DNA of 64,000 nucleotides from Sanderia malayensis (lineage: Eukaryota > Cnidaria > Scyphozoa > Semaeostomeae > Pelagiidae), in assembly GCA_013076295.1 (NCBI GenBank), contig RQOL01000374.1:5570743-5634742 (forward strand), in the 5' to 3' direction. Below the pieces are notes generated by a model that did no database searches, was not told the DNA's origin, and saw only the letters and a list, made by a program, of their open reading frames with translations. The position numbers were made by a program, and so were the translations under genes. Shown piece after piece: positions 44,162 through 57,637 of the stretch (positions are counted from its first letter, which is position 1; each line of letters begins with the position of its first letter).

Positions 44162-46077
44162 TTAATAAATCATTCCCAATAATCAAAATATATACAAATT
44201 TAACAAATAACAAACATAAAGAATGCTAACAATAACTATAAAAACATAACGAATGTTGGCACCAAATTAGGTCATTAAAACCTTTTGCCCGTTAGCCTCG
44301 TTGTCATGTATTGCTACACGTAGAAGAAAAGTTGGTTGGTAAAGGTCTTACTCTTGGAACCTTTTATACCTGACTTAACTGATGCCATTGATCACTCACA
44401 AAAACATTTCTCTCTGCATTACTTTCCAACCCCTGCAGCTTCTCTGTAAAAACAAGCATGCAGCTTATTCTTCTGTGTGACCCAAAAAGTGAAACCAGGA
44501 ATATATAAAATAAAACAATGGATCCTATTGGTTAATTTTAATGCAGTTCTGTATCTACAACTATTCTATAGAACAGGACTGGCACACAAGACTGTTTATT
44601 TTTCTAAAAAAAGAGGTTATAGGCAGGCAAACCATGTGCATGTGTGTAAAGCCCATCCTGTAAATTCGCATAATCCATATAGCTCCTCGATTTGTGAATA
44701 GTAAGGATTTATTAACATCTGGCACATTAAAATCCATCAAAGGTCAACAAATATGAGACAACAATACTCAGTATAAAATTCACAGTGCCAGCATCTGATC
44801 TTAAAGGGCTACTGTCACCATATTTTTTATTTCATTTCTGGGTAATTTTTAACGTAAAAAGAGGTACTGCACTTTTTAAATTTCGAAATTCGTTCATTAA
44901 CACCTCTTTTTACGGCTCTAAAAGTGCGATTTTCAGAAAAAAGTCGGGCAAAAAGAAAACTGGGACGAGGCCGATGTGACGTAGATGCCGGAACGCATGA
45001 AATTTATTTTATTGTGTTCAGTACCAATTCAATTTTTTGCATATTATGGTCAAAACCAAGTCGTATTTAAAAAATTAAATCATACCACGAACTACTTCAT
45101 GATGTGAGGAATCTGTGGATGCCTCGTTTATCATGAAAAGAGTGAGTTTTTTACAAAAATGAGGATGATTTGCTCACGCCTATGCTGCAAGCCGGCGGGC
45201 TTTTCAACCTCAACGTTGCAGTCTAATAATGCATGAAAATAACCCTATTTGTCTTATCTGGTGTGTATTTGAAGCAGCAGCTCATATTTTGGTAATATTT
45301 TAAGTGTAGTTATGGTCATAGCTGTGTAGAAAAACTAGAAAATCCCTTCCAGGAGTGTAAACAATGTTGGGCTTCATACTGGTGTTCTAGTTATGATCAT
45401 ATTTTCTGACTTTGTCAACAATATACACCTTTACTTTGCCTTAGGTTTCAATGTAATCACCAAGATATATAATTTATAACAAGAACTCCATGGCTATGTC
45501 AGCCAAACAATTTCAATTTGAGCAGTTTTTTAACAGCGCATCACTTTAGCATTTCAATATCTTCGACAAAAACCCAAGTAGTAAAGACAAAAATAATCCA
45601 TAATTATCTTGCTGAAACCAAGCACACGGCAAAACGTGATGAAATAGATTATAGAACTAATGGAAACGATAAACAAACTGTATTCACGCAAGCAAGTTAA
45701 GAGTCAGCAATGAAGAATATAAACGATCTGTTCTTGGTTTATATTCCTTTACGGGATGTGATACAGTGAGTGCATTTGCTGGTAAAGGCAAACTAAGAGT
45801 CCTGAAGCTGCTGCAACAAGAAAAGAGTTTGTTGCTATATTTTTAACGCTTGGATCATCTTGGGATGTCGATGCTGTTCACTGAACTGTCGAGATTTGTT
45901 TGCAGGCTCTATGGCCAGAAGCAATATTCTGTCGATGAATTACGCAATAAAATCTATTGTAGCGAGAATGGCAAAGCCAGGTCTGAACAGCTACCCCCCT
46001 GTGAAAATGCTCTTAAACGACATGCACTTTGTTCCAACTATCAAACAAGAATATGGAGGCTTGCTTTGGAGACGAAT
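44162..46077. other. Intergenic region with repeat-like pieces
   Basis: No supported gene. TTAAAGGGCTACTGTCACC at about 44,800 looks like the start of a MITE of a kind common in marine invertebrates; its other end was not found. Short open frames at about 45,518-45,700 and about 45,850-46,179 have no recognisable domain. Confidence 0.4.
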
Positions 46078-46452
46078 CTGATCTGGGAGGTATCATTGAT
46101 GATGGAAGAAGCAGCAACCCTAAGCAAGTCAACAATTTGGATAGTTTGTGCCTACCTTACCAATTTTTCCCACCTCTAATAATATGTAAATAGAAAGCAT
46201 TAAGTATATTTTAGATGTAAAAAACACTATTGCATATATATATATATATATCATAAATTCTGATCTGGGAGGCATCATTGATGATGGAAGAAGCAGCAAA
46301 CCTAAACAAGTCAACAATTTGGATAGTTTGTGCCTACCTTACCAATTTTTTCCCACCTCTAATAATATGTAAATAGAAAGCATTAAGTATATTTTAGATG
46401 TAAAAAACACTATTGCATATATATATATATATATATATATATCATAAATTCT
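46078..46452. repeat. Tandem duplication of about 183 bp with AT dinucleotide runs
   Basis: A block starting CTGGGAGGYATCATTGATGA is present at about 46,083 and again at about 46,265. Each copy ends in a (TA)n tract, about nine versus about twelve repeats. The two copies otherwise differ at only a few positions, so the duplication is recent. Confidence 0.93.
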
Positions 46453-46499
46453 TATAGAAGAATGTGTATTCATCATACATAGTTCCTAAATACAAAACA

Positions 46500-47690
46500 T
46501 GAATTACCAAAACTATTTTGTACCCAAAACAAAACTCCTTTAAAATTGCCTAATTGTGGTAGCATAACATTTTCCCACATAGCGGTGTCACAGGTTAAAG
46601 ATTCAGAAAGATTTTTTTTCTGTAAAGATAATAAAGTCCATCCATGCAAGTCCAACAATGTTCACGACCCCTTGGCATTGATAATAGTAAGGGTGAGATT
46701 TTTTGAGTTTGGGTCCTGAGCTGGTGTTCACCATGAAAAAGGTTTTATCCTTGCATGCATCAGATATTAACATATTACGTTTGGTAAAGGGGCATTTAAT
46801 TTCAATGCCCCCCAATAATGTTCCATCTTGAGCCAGCAAACCATCAGGGCTTGCACCTAGCCAAGGCCATTTCGGATTGATCATTAAACCACACTCAATT
46901 ATCTGGTTAGATTGGCAAAAATCTTCCTTATATTTTCGCAATGCAACTTTTTCATTGTCAATGCCCCATTGCATTGCTGCTGTTTTCGATTTTTTTCATC
47001 CCCAAGAATTTCCCAAATTGTTCCATGATTGATTTTGGAAAAATGCTCTCTCTATCCTACCAAATAAAGATGATGTTAGTCGTTTGGACCTTTCCAAGTA
47101 CCAAACTTGACAATTGCTCTGTTCTCTGGTTTCCATTTCAATTCTTTTACAATCATCATGACTTATTCCAACAAGCTGTGACATATGCATGAAGGTGTCC
47201 TGGTCAAAATGGCTTGCATCTACCTCAGAATGCATGTTTTCAAATATGTCATAGCTTGTAGCTTCAGGAGAAAGAGAAGTCTCAATTCATGACTCGAATT
47301 TGTGCATGAAGTTGCTGGTCTCTTCCTTTTCCCTGCTTTGTATTTATCGTAATTTGCTTTATCAAATTCAAGATCACTGAATTTGACAGCTAAATGTGAT
47401 GTCATCTTTACATTTGGTGCATTCCATTTCTGCAAAACTTGTGTGCAAGTGACATCTTCTGGAACATATCTAAGTTCCAAGTTGGAATAATCAAGAAGAT
47501 TGTAGAAAATTGCAGCAACATGTTTGCCTTTACCTCTCCTATGCATTGATTTATGTTCACATAAACGGTATATTTTACATTTTTCATGGAAGCAGCCACC
47601 ATTGCCTTCACCAAAAATAGATTTATATCATTTCTGTTCACATTTGGCTTGACCCCCACTCTCGAAACATAACCTTCCTTCTACAGTTTA
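46500..47690 (-). CDS. YqaJ-type exonuclease with SWIM-like N-terminal part (multi-exon or frame-disrupted)
   Basis: The nuclease exon (46,603-46,974) reads MQWGIDNEKVALRKYKEDF, WLGASPDGLL, IEIKCPFTK and YYYQCQGVVNI. These are the conserved Asp, Glu-x-Lys and Gln landmarks of lambda-exonuclease/YqaJ folds. The preceding exon (46,996-47,235) carries ETREQSNCQVWYLERSKRLTSSLFG, normal for this family. The N-terminal exon (about 47,220-47,640) has a Cys/His-containing HRRGKGKHVAAIFYNLLDY that looks like a SWIM zinc region with one cysteine missing. Such proteins are abundant in cnidarian genomes, often near transposons, and have been linked to DNA processing. Start and 3' end are approximate. Confidence 0.75.
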
Positions 47691-47967
47691 TATCCATGCA
47701 TTTTGTTCCTATGGGCCCATCTGCACGAGAACTTGAAACATGACCAAATCCCTCTAACCCAGCGTGTTGCGTAAGGCGATTATCCAATTAATGCTTATCC
47801 GACTTGAAATGGTCCAAATTTTTAGCAACAGGGTCCCTTCCTATCGAATTAAGACCAGTCAGCAACAAACAAATTAACTTGTACATATGTGTCATTGTCA
47901 CACACATTCATTTTATTTATTCGAATACACACACACTAGAAAACACCACCTTAAAACAAACTTTTAT

Positions 47968-50900
47968 GAAAATGGCTTGCTTCAGACGCATTGCTAACAA
48001 CCAGTTCAATGGCGAGGAAAGTAGTGATGAACTATATGACAATGGCCAAGATCAATACCTCCAAGAGCAAGAATTTTTGCCGCCAGTATTTCAGAGATCG
48101 ATGACCAGTACTCCGCGTCCACAATCATTTTATCAGCCGTCCAACTTCATGACAAACAGATTTTCGAGTGCTTTTTTCAGACCTCGAACCTCAAGGCATG
48201 TATTCACTATCGTTTTTTGATACCCAACCGCAACCTGAGCCGGAACGAACATGGAGAGAATCAGAACGGCCCTCGGATGGCAATACAAAAGCAAAGAACA
48301 GATGGACCCAAGAAGTAACTGATGTACTTGTGTTGCCATGGCGTGACAGTTTTGTTGAGCTTGAAAGCCACAAAAATCTTAGCAAAATGATATTCTTTCG
48401 CGAACATTTTATTTAAAATAAATAGTATATACGGGCAGGCTTCGCATGACATTGAGGGCACATGTCAGCGATCGCAGACATTTTATCTCTATGAAAATGT
48501 TGATTAGAAGTGTTAGTAAGTTCAAGATTAGTCATTACAGTTATTTATTTGCAACAGAAAGATTTTGCTAAGTTACGATGCATTCCTTAGTCACATACGC
48601 TTTGCACATGCACTGGAAGCAGGATTTGGTGCCCGCTTAGTGGTCAATGGCAGCCTGGCAAAAGCTGATCTGTCTGACTATTTACTAATTCTGAACGAAG
48701 ACCAACTGGCCAACAATGCGAACAAGTTGTTTCGCGTAGCCAACCACACAGAATAGGTACATGGGAGACAATTATTGGTTTTTGTCAAAAGAGGTGTGTA
48801 TTTATAATAATGTATCTCATCCTCAGGCATCTGCAAAGAACAAAGTTTATACATGACATATATGAACACGTTAACAAAAAAGCTAACCATTGCATCAAAT
48901 CCACATTATTTCCAGATTCAAATACAAGGAGGAGCCTTACTGCCAGCAAATTAAGTTAAGTACTTGACAAAGGCAGAACATCAACTCTCTAACTTGTTCT
49001 TGGTCATTTTTGAAGAACTTTTTGATAAAAGCATTGGTTTGGAGATTAATGAAAGGTATATATATATATAAATCACTAACCGATGACATTGAATTAGCAA
49101 TGCTGATCTGACTCACATTTATTGTTAATATTGTCAATATTACGCGGCCGAAACGTTACTTCACAATACTCATCGGCACATGTTGCTTAATGAAATAAAC
49201 TTGAAATCTTTTCTCACAACTGGTGTATGTAATTATTACTCACAGAATATTGCACTTGAGCAAATCATTCAACCAAAATCAAGCAAATTTGCTTTTGGCA
49301 ATGTCCTTCATAATGGCCAGACTGCTGCGATTGTCCATGTTTAGTTCCGAAGAACAGCAAAACGGTTTGTTTGAATTTAAATGTTATTACAATTTTTTTG
49401 AGTTTCCAATACTTGTCCATAAAGATGGCGAAAGAACACAGGGTGCTGCAATAAAAACAATATCACAAATAGCTTAGTTTCATTGCATTGTTTCATAAAA
49501 ATATTAAAATGAAGATTTATTTTTATCAGGTAAAGCCAATGTCCTTCTTTTGCATGGAGCAAAAAACGTGGGAAAGACCCTAACTCAGCATGTCGTGCAT
49601 TATGGTCAAGGAGGCTTTGACTTGTGCCAAAATTTGCTGCTTCCAGGCGGCAATCAAACAACCTCTGGTACATCAACGTAAGTTACAATGTCATGAGTTC
49701 AAAGTCATAATTATATGAAAAGCTGGGTGTGTAAAAAACTAAACTAAAAATTAATTCGATAAAGTTCCAATTTCAGGATTCAAATAATGGAATGTGCAAA
49801 AAAGTGCAACCTTGTAATGCAGCTAAACGACGCAACCAACTCGAAATTACTAGGAGAAAGTTGGGTGATGAACCATGGTGAACTCTGGCTTGCCATACAC
49901 CACTACGTTGTTCCCAATGTGAATTGCATATTGCAGCAATGCTTGCCACGGAAGCAGAAGAAATGGTGCAATGGAATGGTTGTTGTCCTGGACACACACG
50001 CATTGATAATTATGATTATGAAGTCATTGTTACAATTTGTTTACATGTAAGTACATCAATTACATCAATGTTTTACTACAGATATTCACTTGGCTCAACT
50101 GGCACTTCAAAGTACAGTGTCTCAGCACAAAGACAAGAGTTTGTGCCATTGCCATCAAACCCGGGATTGACATTGAAGAATTCACATACATATCCAGCTA
50201 TGTAAGTTAAAGAGCAAGCAAAAAGAAAATTTCAATAGCTGCTGCCTGAAAATGTACAGCATCATTTACATGTATACTGATCGTGAAAGTAAAATATGAT
50301 GCCACCTATTATGTATATCACAGTAAATACATCACAGATGACATGTATTGATAATGTACAAATCATGTTATTCAGGAGCTACACACATATCTTGAAGACA
50401 AAGTTAAGAATGGTTGGTCTGTTTCTGTAACATTTGCTAGAGACAGTAATGGGTGTACTCCAATTGAGTTATCCCAGCTTGCAACTAATACCACGTCCAC
50501 AAGAGGTAACGATTCTTCTAATTACACAGTCTTCTATACACTTAAATGAATCTCAACACAACGTTATTTCATAATGACATTGGCGTTGGTAATACATTTC
50601 TTTTAGCACACAAAATACCCATAAGAGTGTTTTCTAAAGATATGGAGAAGTGGCTGGAGTTCGGTAAGCCAACTATGGTCTTATGGAATGCTGTGAGCAC
50701 TTCCTACAACAGTTGCAAGTGCATTATTTTATTGTTTAAAATAAACCTTTTAGTGAGCAATGTACCTTTGGTCTTAAATTACGAAAACAATCGCCTCGTT
50801 AACTTCTAGGTCTGAATGGTGGTGAAAAACCAGAAGAAAAAAAAACGTCATTTGAACAACTAACAAACGAGCAAATGGCACAAATATTGAAAATATTGAT

Positions 50901-52792
50901 GATAGAATCAAACAAAAGTTTAAAAGTAGTTATCATCATCATCACTTCACAGGATTAATGTCGAAAATTGAAAGCCCTGTTCTACAATGTTGAAACTATT
51001 TTTGCAATGTTTATTCTCAGAATTCAGCTCATGTTTATATTATTGTTTCCAGAAATGAATGAAAACACAAATGCAACAGCAGATGATGAAACAGATTACT
51101 TGCTGGTAAGCCCTGCTTTTTGCAATAAAGCCCATTTTTCATTTTACATCAAAATAATCATCATAAAATGGATGAAATTAGAGGGAATTCAGTTTACATA
51201 TACACAAAGCAAAATAGAATATGAATTTTGGAATCACGGGACATAATATCTCCTAAGCGAAGGAAATTGATTGAAAGCATGACACCCGCAGAAAAAAAGC
51301 TTTTTATGAGGCAAGTCTTTGAAAATTACTATTTAATTGTAAATTGTAAGTCATGTTTTCCACTCTAACAAAAGAATAATTCACAGGAAATTATGTAGAT
51401 ATGACTACTGGAGTTATCAATTAATAATTCTGCGCAGTTGATTATGAAATATTTTTTGTGTACGCATTTCAGACTAAACATAATCACTGGCATAAAAATA
51501 TACATTCTGCATTGTTCTTTTCGACAGGGACTTCAATATGGGTTGCAGAAGCAAATACAAAATAGGGAAGAAATTGATGCAGTTGGGGAAATTGATGAAG
51601 AAGATTTCTGACAGAATACATGACGGAGGCAGCCTTCATTCCCCAATGAGACCATTGGAGTTTTCCTATGTGGTAAGATAAGATCTAGACTACTTTGTGT
51701 ATATGGTCATGAAGGGTGTTGGTGAGAGAGTGTGAATTAAAAAAGATATAGATAATGACTCTCACGATCTACTTTTCTATGTTAAAAGACAAAATGTTAA
51801 AAGGGCCAGTGGGTGTCAAGGGCCAGTGGAAGATGGTGTGTATCAACGTGTTGTACAGCAAGCAGCAGTCCGTTGAAAGTATATTATAACTTGTACAAAC
51901 ATGTATACAAGTAAATACCTGACTATAATAACAGATTTTATTTCAGTTGTAAATGAATCACCATCTGAAGATGAGGCCATTGGTATTGTCCTACCACTGT
52001 CAATGGTTACATCAATGCCAGCAGAGGAAACTTTAAAGAGAAAGAAATCCATATATTGCATTTGCAAACAGGTGAATCAAAGCAGGCCAAAGGCTTAATT
52101 TTCATCGTTTTCCTATTAAGTTAACTGACTTCTTTATTGTAAACCACACTAGTCCCCTTCTTAACTTCCAGAAAAAATCACCAGAAGAAGAAAACAATAT
52201 GATAAAATGCGAGTCACGAAGAAAGGATGTAAGGAAATTTCACTTGTTCTTGATCAGGTTAAGGATGTTGACCGCTAAGCGTCTTTTGGGTAAACATGTG
52301 GTATGGTGACATCAGCTAAATTGAGTGACCTAAACTTAATTATGGTTGTTGCTGTTGCGGGCCCATTTAAAGATCAGCAAATATTGAACAACATCGACAA
52401 CAGGAGTAGCATCATAGCATTACTTTTAAATTAGTTTTAGACAGGTATGTTCTTTTAATTCTTGGATTATCCAGCATTCCACAAATTTGACGCAATTCTT
52501 ATAGAGCAAGTTTATATCTTTCAGTGCCCAGGGAAAGGCTACTATCACCTCGGGTGTTTGAAAATGGACACACTGCCATGGTAAGCAGCAACATACCAGT
52601 TGCCAAATTATATATCTTTTGCATTGTAATTCATGCACTACTCTTTCAGGTAGATTTTAACATTAGTTTTGAAATTAATGTGTTAAATACTCAAATGTTT
52701 ATTTTCATTTTTCAGGAGGTCTAGTCATTGCTCAAAAACCTATGACCACAGAAGACGGCAGGGTGAAAAAGCGACAGTCCAGGCTGCCTTAA
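47968..52792 (+). CDS. Multi-exon trihelix/PHD-type protein (host gene or transposon partner)
   Basis: The first exon starts MKMACFRRIANNQFNGEES. A trihelix-like NRWTQEVTDVLVLPWRDSFVELES follows (about 48,298-48,368, one frame away). Further exons with plausible GT-AG borders are at about 49,531-49,679 (LLLHGAKNVGKTLTQHVVHY, which fits a P-loop pattern but may be chance), about 49,777-50,040, 50,375-50,505, 50,607-50,663, about 50,810-50,900, about 51,053-51,105, about 51,240-51,310, about 51,530-51,610, and about 51,950-52,070 (IYCICKQ). The last two (about 52,170-52,220 and 52,524-52,580: CPGKGYYHLGCLKMDTLPW) complete a PHD-like finger; the stop is at 52,790-52,792. It is not recognised as a named gene. 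Confidence 0.45.
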
Positions 52793-53693
52793 TTGACAAT
52801 TCTATCAATTTTACCTTATTACCATTTAGAAATTAAAATTACTTTTGAATTATTATTACTGTCTTCTGTTTAATAATTTTCTTCTTCTCCTAATATAATG
52901 TATGTGTATGTGTAAAAAACCGTGTATGTATGGAAATGTAACAAGCTAATATTATAAGAATTAAATAGAGAAACAAATTGCAAATATACCTGTGTCGTAA
53001 TCTACTTCAAACAAATCATGTGAAGCATAGATCTGTTTAGTTAACGGTGAAATTTAAATTTAGGCGCTACCGCCTCGTTCCTGTTTATCCATTCATCCAG
53101 TGAAGTTTGCTCTTTTTCAAGTCATTAGTGGGAATGCCTGTACGTCATAGACGAAAGAAAAGCTTCCCCACAGGATATTCTTCGTGAGGTTGCAGCATCA
53201 TATCATGACTTTCAAGTCCACTCATCAATTTAAGTTATGATTTAGTTTGTTTTTAGTGAAGTTTACGCAAACGTTACGTAATTTTCACTTCGTTTCATTG
53301 CCTTTCCCTTCCTCTTATCTGTTATCACCTCGATAGATTGCCAATAGTGTGCTAATTTTAGATTGGTATCTGGGTATATGTCTTGGTAAGTTTGTAGTAA
53401 AATTCAGCAAGAGTTGGAAAGCCAAGCCAACAACATGAAAGAGCTGAATTGATCAAAAAGCTTTACACAAAGATTTTTGATTCGACAGAGAAACCACTGT
53501 TGCCGTTTCTGAGAACATGGAGAACATAATGCAAAAGCTTGAAGATCAAATAAGTTTTTTTCTTGCTAGTAAATACGCACATTTTTGTATTAAAAACCAA
53601 CCTCGAAAATGAGTGCTCAAGCTTCTTAAATCATCAAAGAATTATAGAGCTTCAAGTTTCTTAGCATCTTTTTGTCATTCACTCAAAAATATT
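52793..53693. other. No gene seen
   Basis: AT-rich DNA after the 3' end of the trihelix/PHD gene. No domain or large repeat. Confidence 0.45.
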
Positions 53694-54114
53694 AGGGACC
53701 TTCAGATCGAGTACGAAAACGAAGACGAAATTCGAGATCACAGGGCACCGAAGAACTTCGTGCTCGTTCAGAAAGTTTCGTTTGTTTAGATGGCCTAACT
53801 AATATTTCCTACGGTAGTCCAAGCCTGTCCTCTTTGCTTTGAAAAAGGTTTATGAGGAAATAGTTCGACAAATAACACTTCTCGCATGTAAAAATGCACG
53901 TGCCTACTTTTCTTTATAAAATTTTCTCTTTTCGCTTTACCATTTTCAATTTTAAACTTCGTAGTCTCGAGTATGAAATTTTCCAAAATCTTTGTTGTCT
54001 CCCGTGCGAAGACTATGAAATTTTTCGGATGATTCCCAGGGAGCACGGGCAGAACGACACACGCCATCAAATTTTATCTTCGTTTTCGTTTTCGTACTCG
54101 ATTTAAAGGTCCCT
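53694..54114. mobile_element. MITE, 421 bp, AGGGACC termini, ATT target duplication
   Basis: The left end AGGGACCTTCAGATCGAGTA has an inverted partner at the right end, sharing AGGGACCTT, ATCGAGTACGAAAACGAA and GTGCTCGTTC/GAGCACGGGC blocks over about 75 bp. Flanking ATT occurs on both sides (53,691-53,693 and 54,115-54,117). No coding capacity. The three-base duplication fits the Harbinger or a related superfamily. Confidence 0.8.
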
Positions 54115-54640
54115 ATTAACGCAAACGAAACTCTCCAATCTTTTGAACTTCGTAAATCAGTTTCATTAGATATTTGCCACAAATATTTCAGTGTGTTCAC
54201 TTTCTCAAATATTTTTGCTCAGGTTTCTCGTAGTTTTCGTGTCCCATCGTCAGTGATCACTTAATAATTAGTCGTCCAGTCAGCCTTAACTTCTAGTTCA
54301 TTTTATCTATTCACAGCTACTTGTTTATATTCTTTATACTAATATAAGAACCAGTTCTACATTCCTGAGCATATCCTGGTGCAATATATTGCTCAAATGA
54401 ACATCATCTATTTACTGCATTATGACCGTCATCTATTTGTGCATTTTAAAAACATATTATACTCATTATGTGACATTTACCACATTCATTTTACACTCTT
54501 TTTTCATAAGAAAACTTGAACTTCTGCTAAGGGTTGATATTTTTCATTGTTATTCTCAAATGTACACCGCTTTTGGCAATTTCGAGTCTCAGTATTTTTA
54601 TAAACATTATTCTAAAACTGTGCATTCATTTTCTTGCAGT
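54115..54640. other. No gene seen
   Basis: AT-rich DNA upstream of the first recognised MULE exon. Its first exon or promoter may lie here. Confidence 0.4.
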
Positions 54641-54641
54641 T

Positions 54642-57637
54642 CACGTTACCTCCTTATGGGCTGTTGTCAAAGTACATGGATCATCTGCCACTTGACATCA
54701 GACAGGGTGTTGCACATTTAGCAGAAAGCTATATATTCAACACATTTATCGACTTACATCTGGTCAACACTTTATCCAATCAAGAAGGCATCAATACGCC
54801 ATTACTGATAGCTTACAGTTTTACTGTTCAAAAATATGAAGAAGCAAACAAAGTTCCAGAGTTTTGTGACCTTCCACATCCTGTAGTCAACGTATTTATG
54901 GATTATAAGGTAAGGAAGAAAAGCAATTTCACTTCTGCTATCATTTCTTAACAGTCTAATTATATGACTTTAGCCGAGCCTACCTTAACTAGTGTTATCG
55001 CAATTTGCACTGACTCGCACCACTTTAGTAAAAATTTCGATTCTGCATTATTGTAAGCCTTGGCAAGCTATCCAATTGAACAATAAAGCAGAACTAATGA
55101 TAGCAATACTTTTCTCTACACAATTTTTACAAATTGAGCAACGTTCTTTATTTGCATTTAGGGTGGAAGCGACACCTTCGATGCTGAAGAAATGTACCAG
55201 TTTTTTGAGCCATCAACACAGGAAAATCGGGATGAAAGTGTGGCGATTGAAAATCACCCCGAATGTTCACTAAAGGAACGATCAACAGAGAAACCGATTG
55301 AAGATGGACAAAACTTGGACGCTGCAGATGCTATTCTGAATGCATTACTAAACAGTCCTGCCGATTTTGAAAGAAAGGCTGCACCTTTGTGCATTCGCCA
55401 AAGCTTCATGTGCACATTCAATAGAGAGGTTGTTCCAATGGAGACTGCCCGGGCAGACGATAACTGAGGGTATGTAACTGGGTGTCCAAAGGGCCGGTAT
55501 TACATTAGTAATGACAAGGAATGGAAATGCACGGTAGCAAGACAAGAAAATGGGGGCGTTTACTACATCAACGAGAGAGTGGGATCAAAGTGTGAAAAGA
55601 AGTTCGTGCGGCCTTGTGATGCTTACCAGCTAACACGCACATACAGGCAGAATAAATGCAACCCTGAATTCATGCAGATGTTTGCAACAGTGAGACAAGC
55701 AGATCACAAAGACGAAGCTCCATATTATTTAATGTCCTATAACTGGAAAAACGGCGACGAAAATGCAGAGAAAAACTTTGTTTTATCTCAGCAAGGCAAT
55801 ACAAAACGGCCTCATGCAACCACTTACAGGAAACAAAATCCAGCCATAAAGAAGAAGGTTGTTAATATGCTGTCAAACACAGCCTCGTGCTCCAAAGTCT
55901 ACAGAGATTTGATTAAAGAAGCAAAGGTGATTTTCTCTACAAACTAGTCATGGTGAATGTTTACCTATCAATAATTAACATATCATTTAAAAATTGCTAA
56001 AAACATATTTTTGCATTTCAGACACCGAATGAAGAGCCATGCAATCCCAAATTCATTCATAACATTAAAGCCAGAAAAAAGGTGCACATGCGACAAGAGA
56101 GTAGAGCTGGGATTCCTGAATGCGCAACCCTGGTGCAGCAAATGGGGAACGAAAAATGCAACATTGAAAGTGTTGTATTGATGCCAGAGCATTGTGTCTC
56201 TTTCTGTGCTACTAATCAGATGCTTGCGGACATTGATCGGCATTGTGTACATGGCAACAGTATGTTTATTGTTGACACAACATTCGAATTGCAGATGGTT
56301 TTTGGCTAAATGACAGCTCATTCTCCTGCGAGGCATTGGTCGACGAAAAGGGAATTCATCCAGTTTTTCCAGGACCCTACATGTGGCACTTTAGAAAAGA
56401 CCAAAGGACATATAGGTGTGATTGATATTTGTAAATTATTCACTCTCAATTTTTATCTAATTTTTCATCTCACAAAATATTCTCACGGTTAAGATAAAAA
56501 ATTACAATGAATGTGTAACAGCAATACTCTCTTGCTTTTAGACAGTTTGCTTTGGAGATGACATTTGCCAAACCAGCCTTGCTGTCTTTCAAAAAAGTTC
56601 GCCATGATTTGGACAATGCCATTGGAAATGGTTTGACAGACATTCTTCGTGATGCTGAAAAACTGTTCTGCACTGAACATATGCCGAAAAATGATGAACA
56701 TAGATTGCAGGAAATGTCAGCAAATGCAAGCACCACCAAACGAATAATGGCAGACATCTATGGCACACAGCATGGATGTGTTGCAGAACAAGGACTGGCA
56801 GATGCTATTGATCCGGAAGACTTTGATGCCAAGCTGGAGAGCCTTAAATCAATATGGGATGACCTGCTGCCCAACTTTCATGCATGGTTTATGGCGAGAT
56901 GTGCAAAGACCTTTAAAGCCAATTTGGTGTTAAGTGCTCATTCACAACTTAACATCAAAGGCAGGTTTTACACAAATGGGCTTGAGAGTGGTCACAGATT
57001 GCAAAAGAAGTTTCTTGCAGAAAAATCTCACAATGAGTCCAGAGTGGCAGAAGTTAACAAATTAATTTGCCAATGGGTTGAGGAATTCTATACAGAGTCT
57101 GTTCGAGTACTGCGGGGGTTAGGAAGATATCGCCTTGCCAATGGATATGAAAGGTTTTTTGTGGAGCCAACAAAATGGAACCAGTGGAGCTCTCCGCGAC
57201 GCCAGCAGCACGCTGATCAGTTTTTTGCCTTCATTCCTTCTCAGAGTCAATGCTATCGAAAACCTGCATCAGCTGGTCTGAAGAAACCACCCAAGGTGGC
57301 AAGAAGAGTTAGCATGCAGGAACCTGAAATATTCATTGATCGCACAATAACTACAATGCCAGACCCTGCAAGCAAAGTTCAAAAGGTCACTTCCATCAAG
57401 TTGAAAAAGTCATCAACAGCTTCACCTTCCTGGGCAGTGACTCAGCAAGCAAACATGTTAAGTCCAGCAGCATCAGATTCTCTAAATTCTGACCGCCTTC
57501 TGCAAAGTTCATTTGAACTTGTCCATCGATCAGACCATAAAAACTGTCCCATCTCAGTAAAGCGTTGCCAGAGCTGCAAGCAAGTATTCACAACATCGGA
57601 TTGGGTTGTTGTAAAGACAGAGAGACTGAGAGAATAG
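54642..57637 (+). CDS. MULE-type transposase gene (multi-exon, frameshifted)
   Basis: The first exon (about 54,642-54,909) has LLSKYMDHLPLDIRQGVAH and PEFCDLPHPVVNVFMDYK. A large exon (about 55,163-55,926) carries an acidic linker and, after a one-base change at about 55,468, a Cys/His zinc segment (KCTVARQENGGVYYINERVG, VRPCDAYQLTRTYRQNKCN). Then the MULE core: FIVDTTFELQMVFG (first Asp, about 56,268), an ECALVDEKG-like second acidic region in another frame (about 56,320-56,410), and the long C-terminal exon (56,530-57,637) with KKVRHDLDNAIG, FCTEHMP, DPEDFDAKLESLKSIW, RFYTNGLESGHRLQKK, typical of the cnidarian MULE-like family. The C-terminus ends in Cys-containing RCQSCKQVF. Whether it is a live transposon or a domesticated gene is not clear. 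Confidence 0.8.

Noticed and set aside
49531..49570. ATPase gene based on GAKNVGKT
   Set aside because: A single P-loop match without Walker B or other ATPase motifs is not enough to call it.
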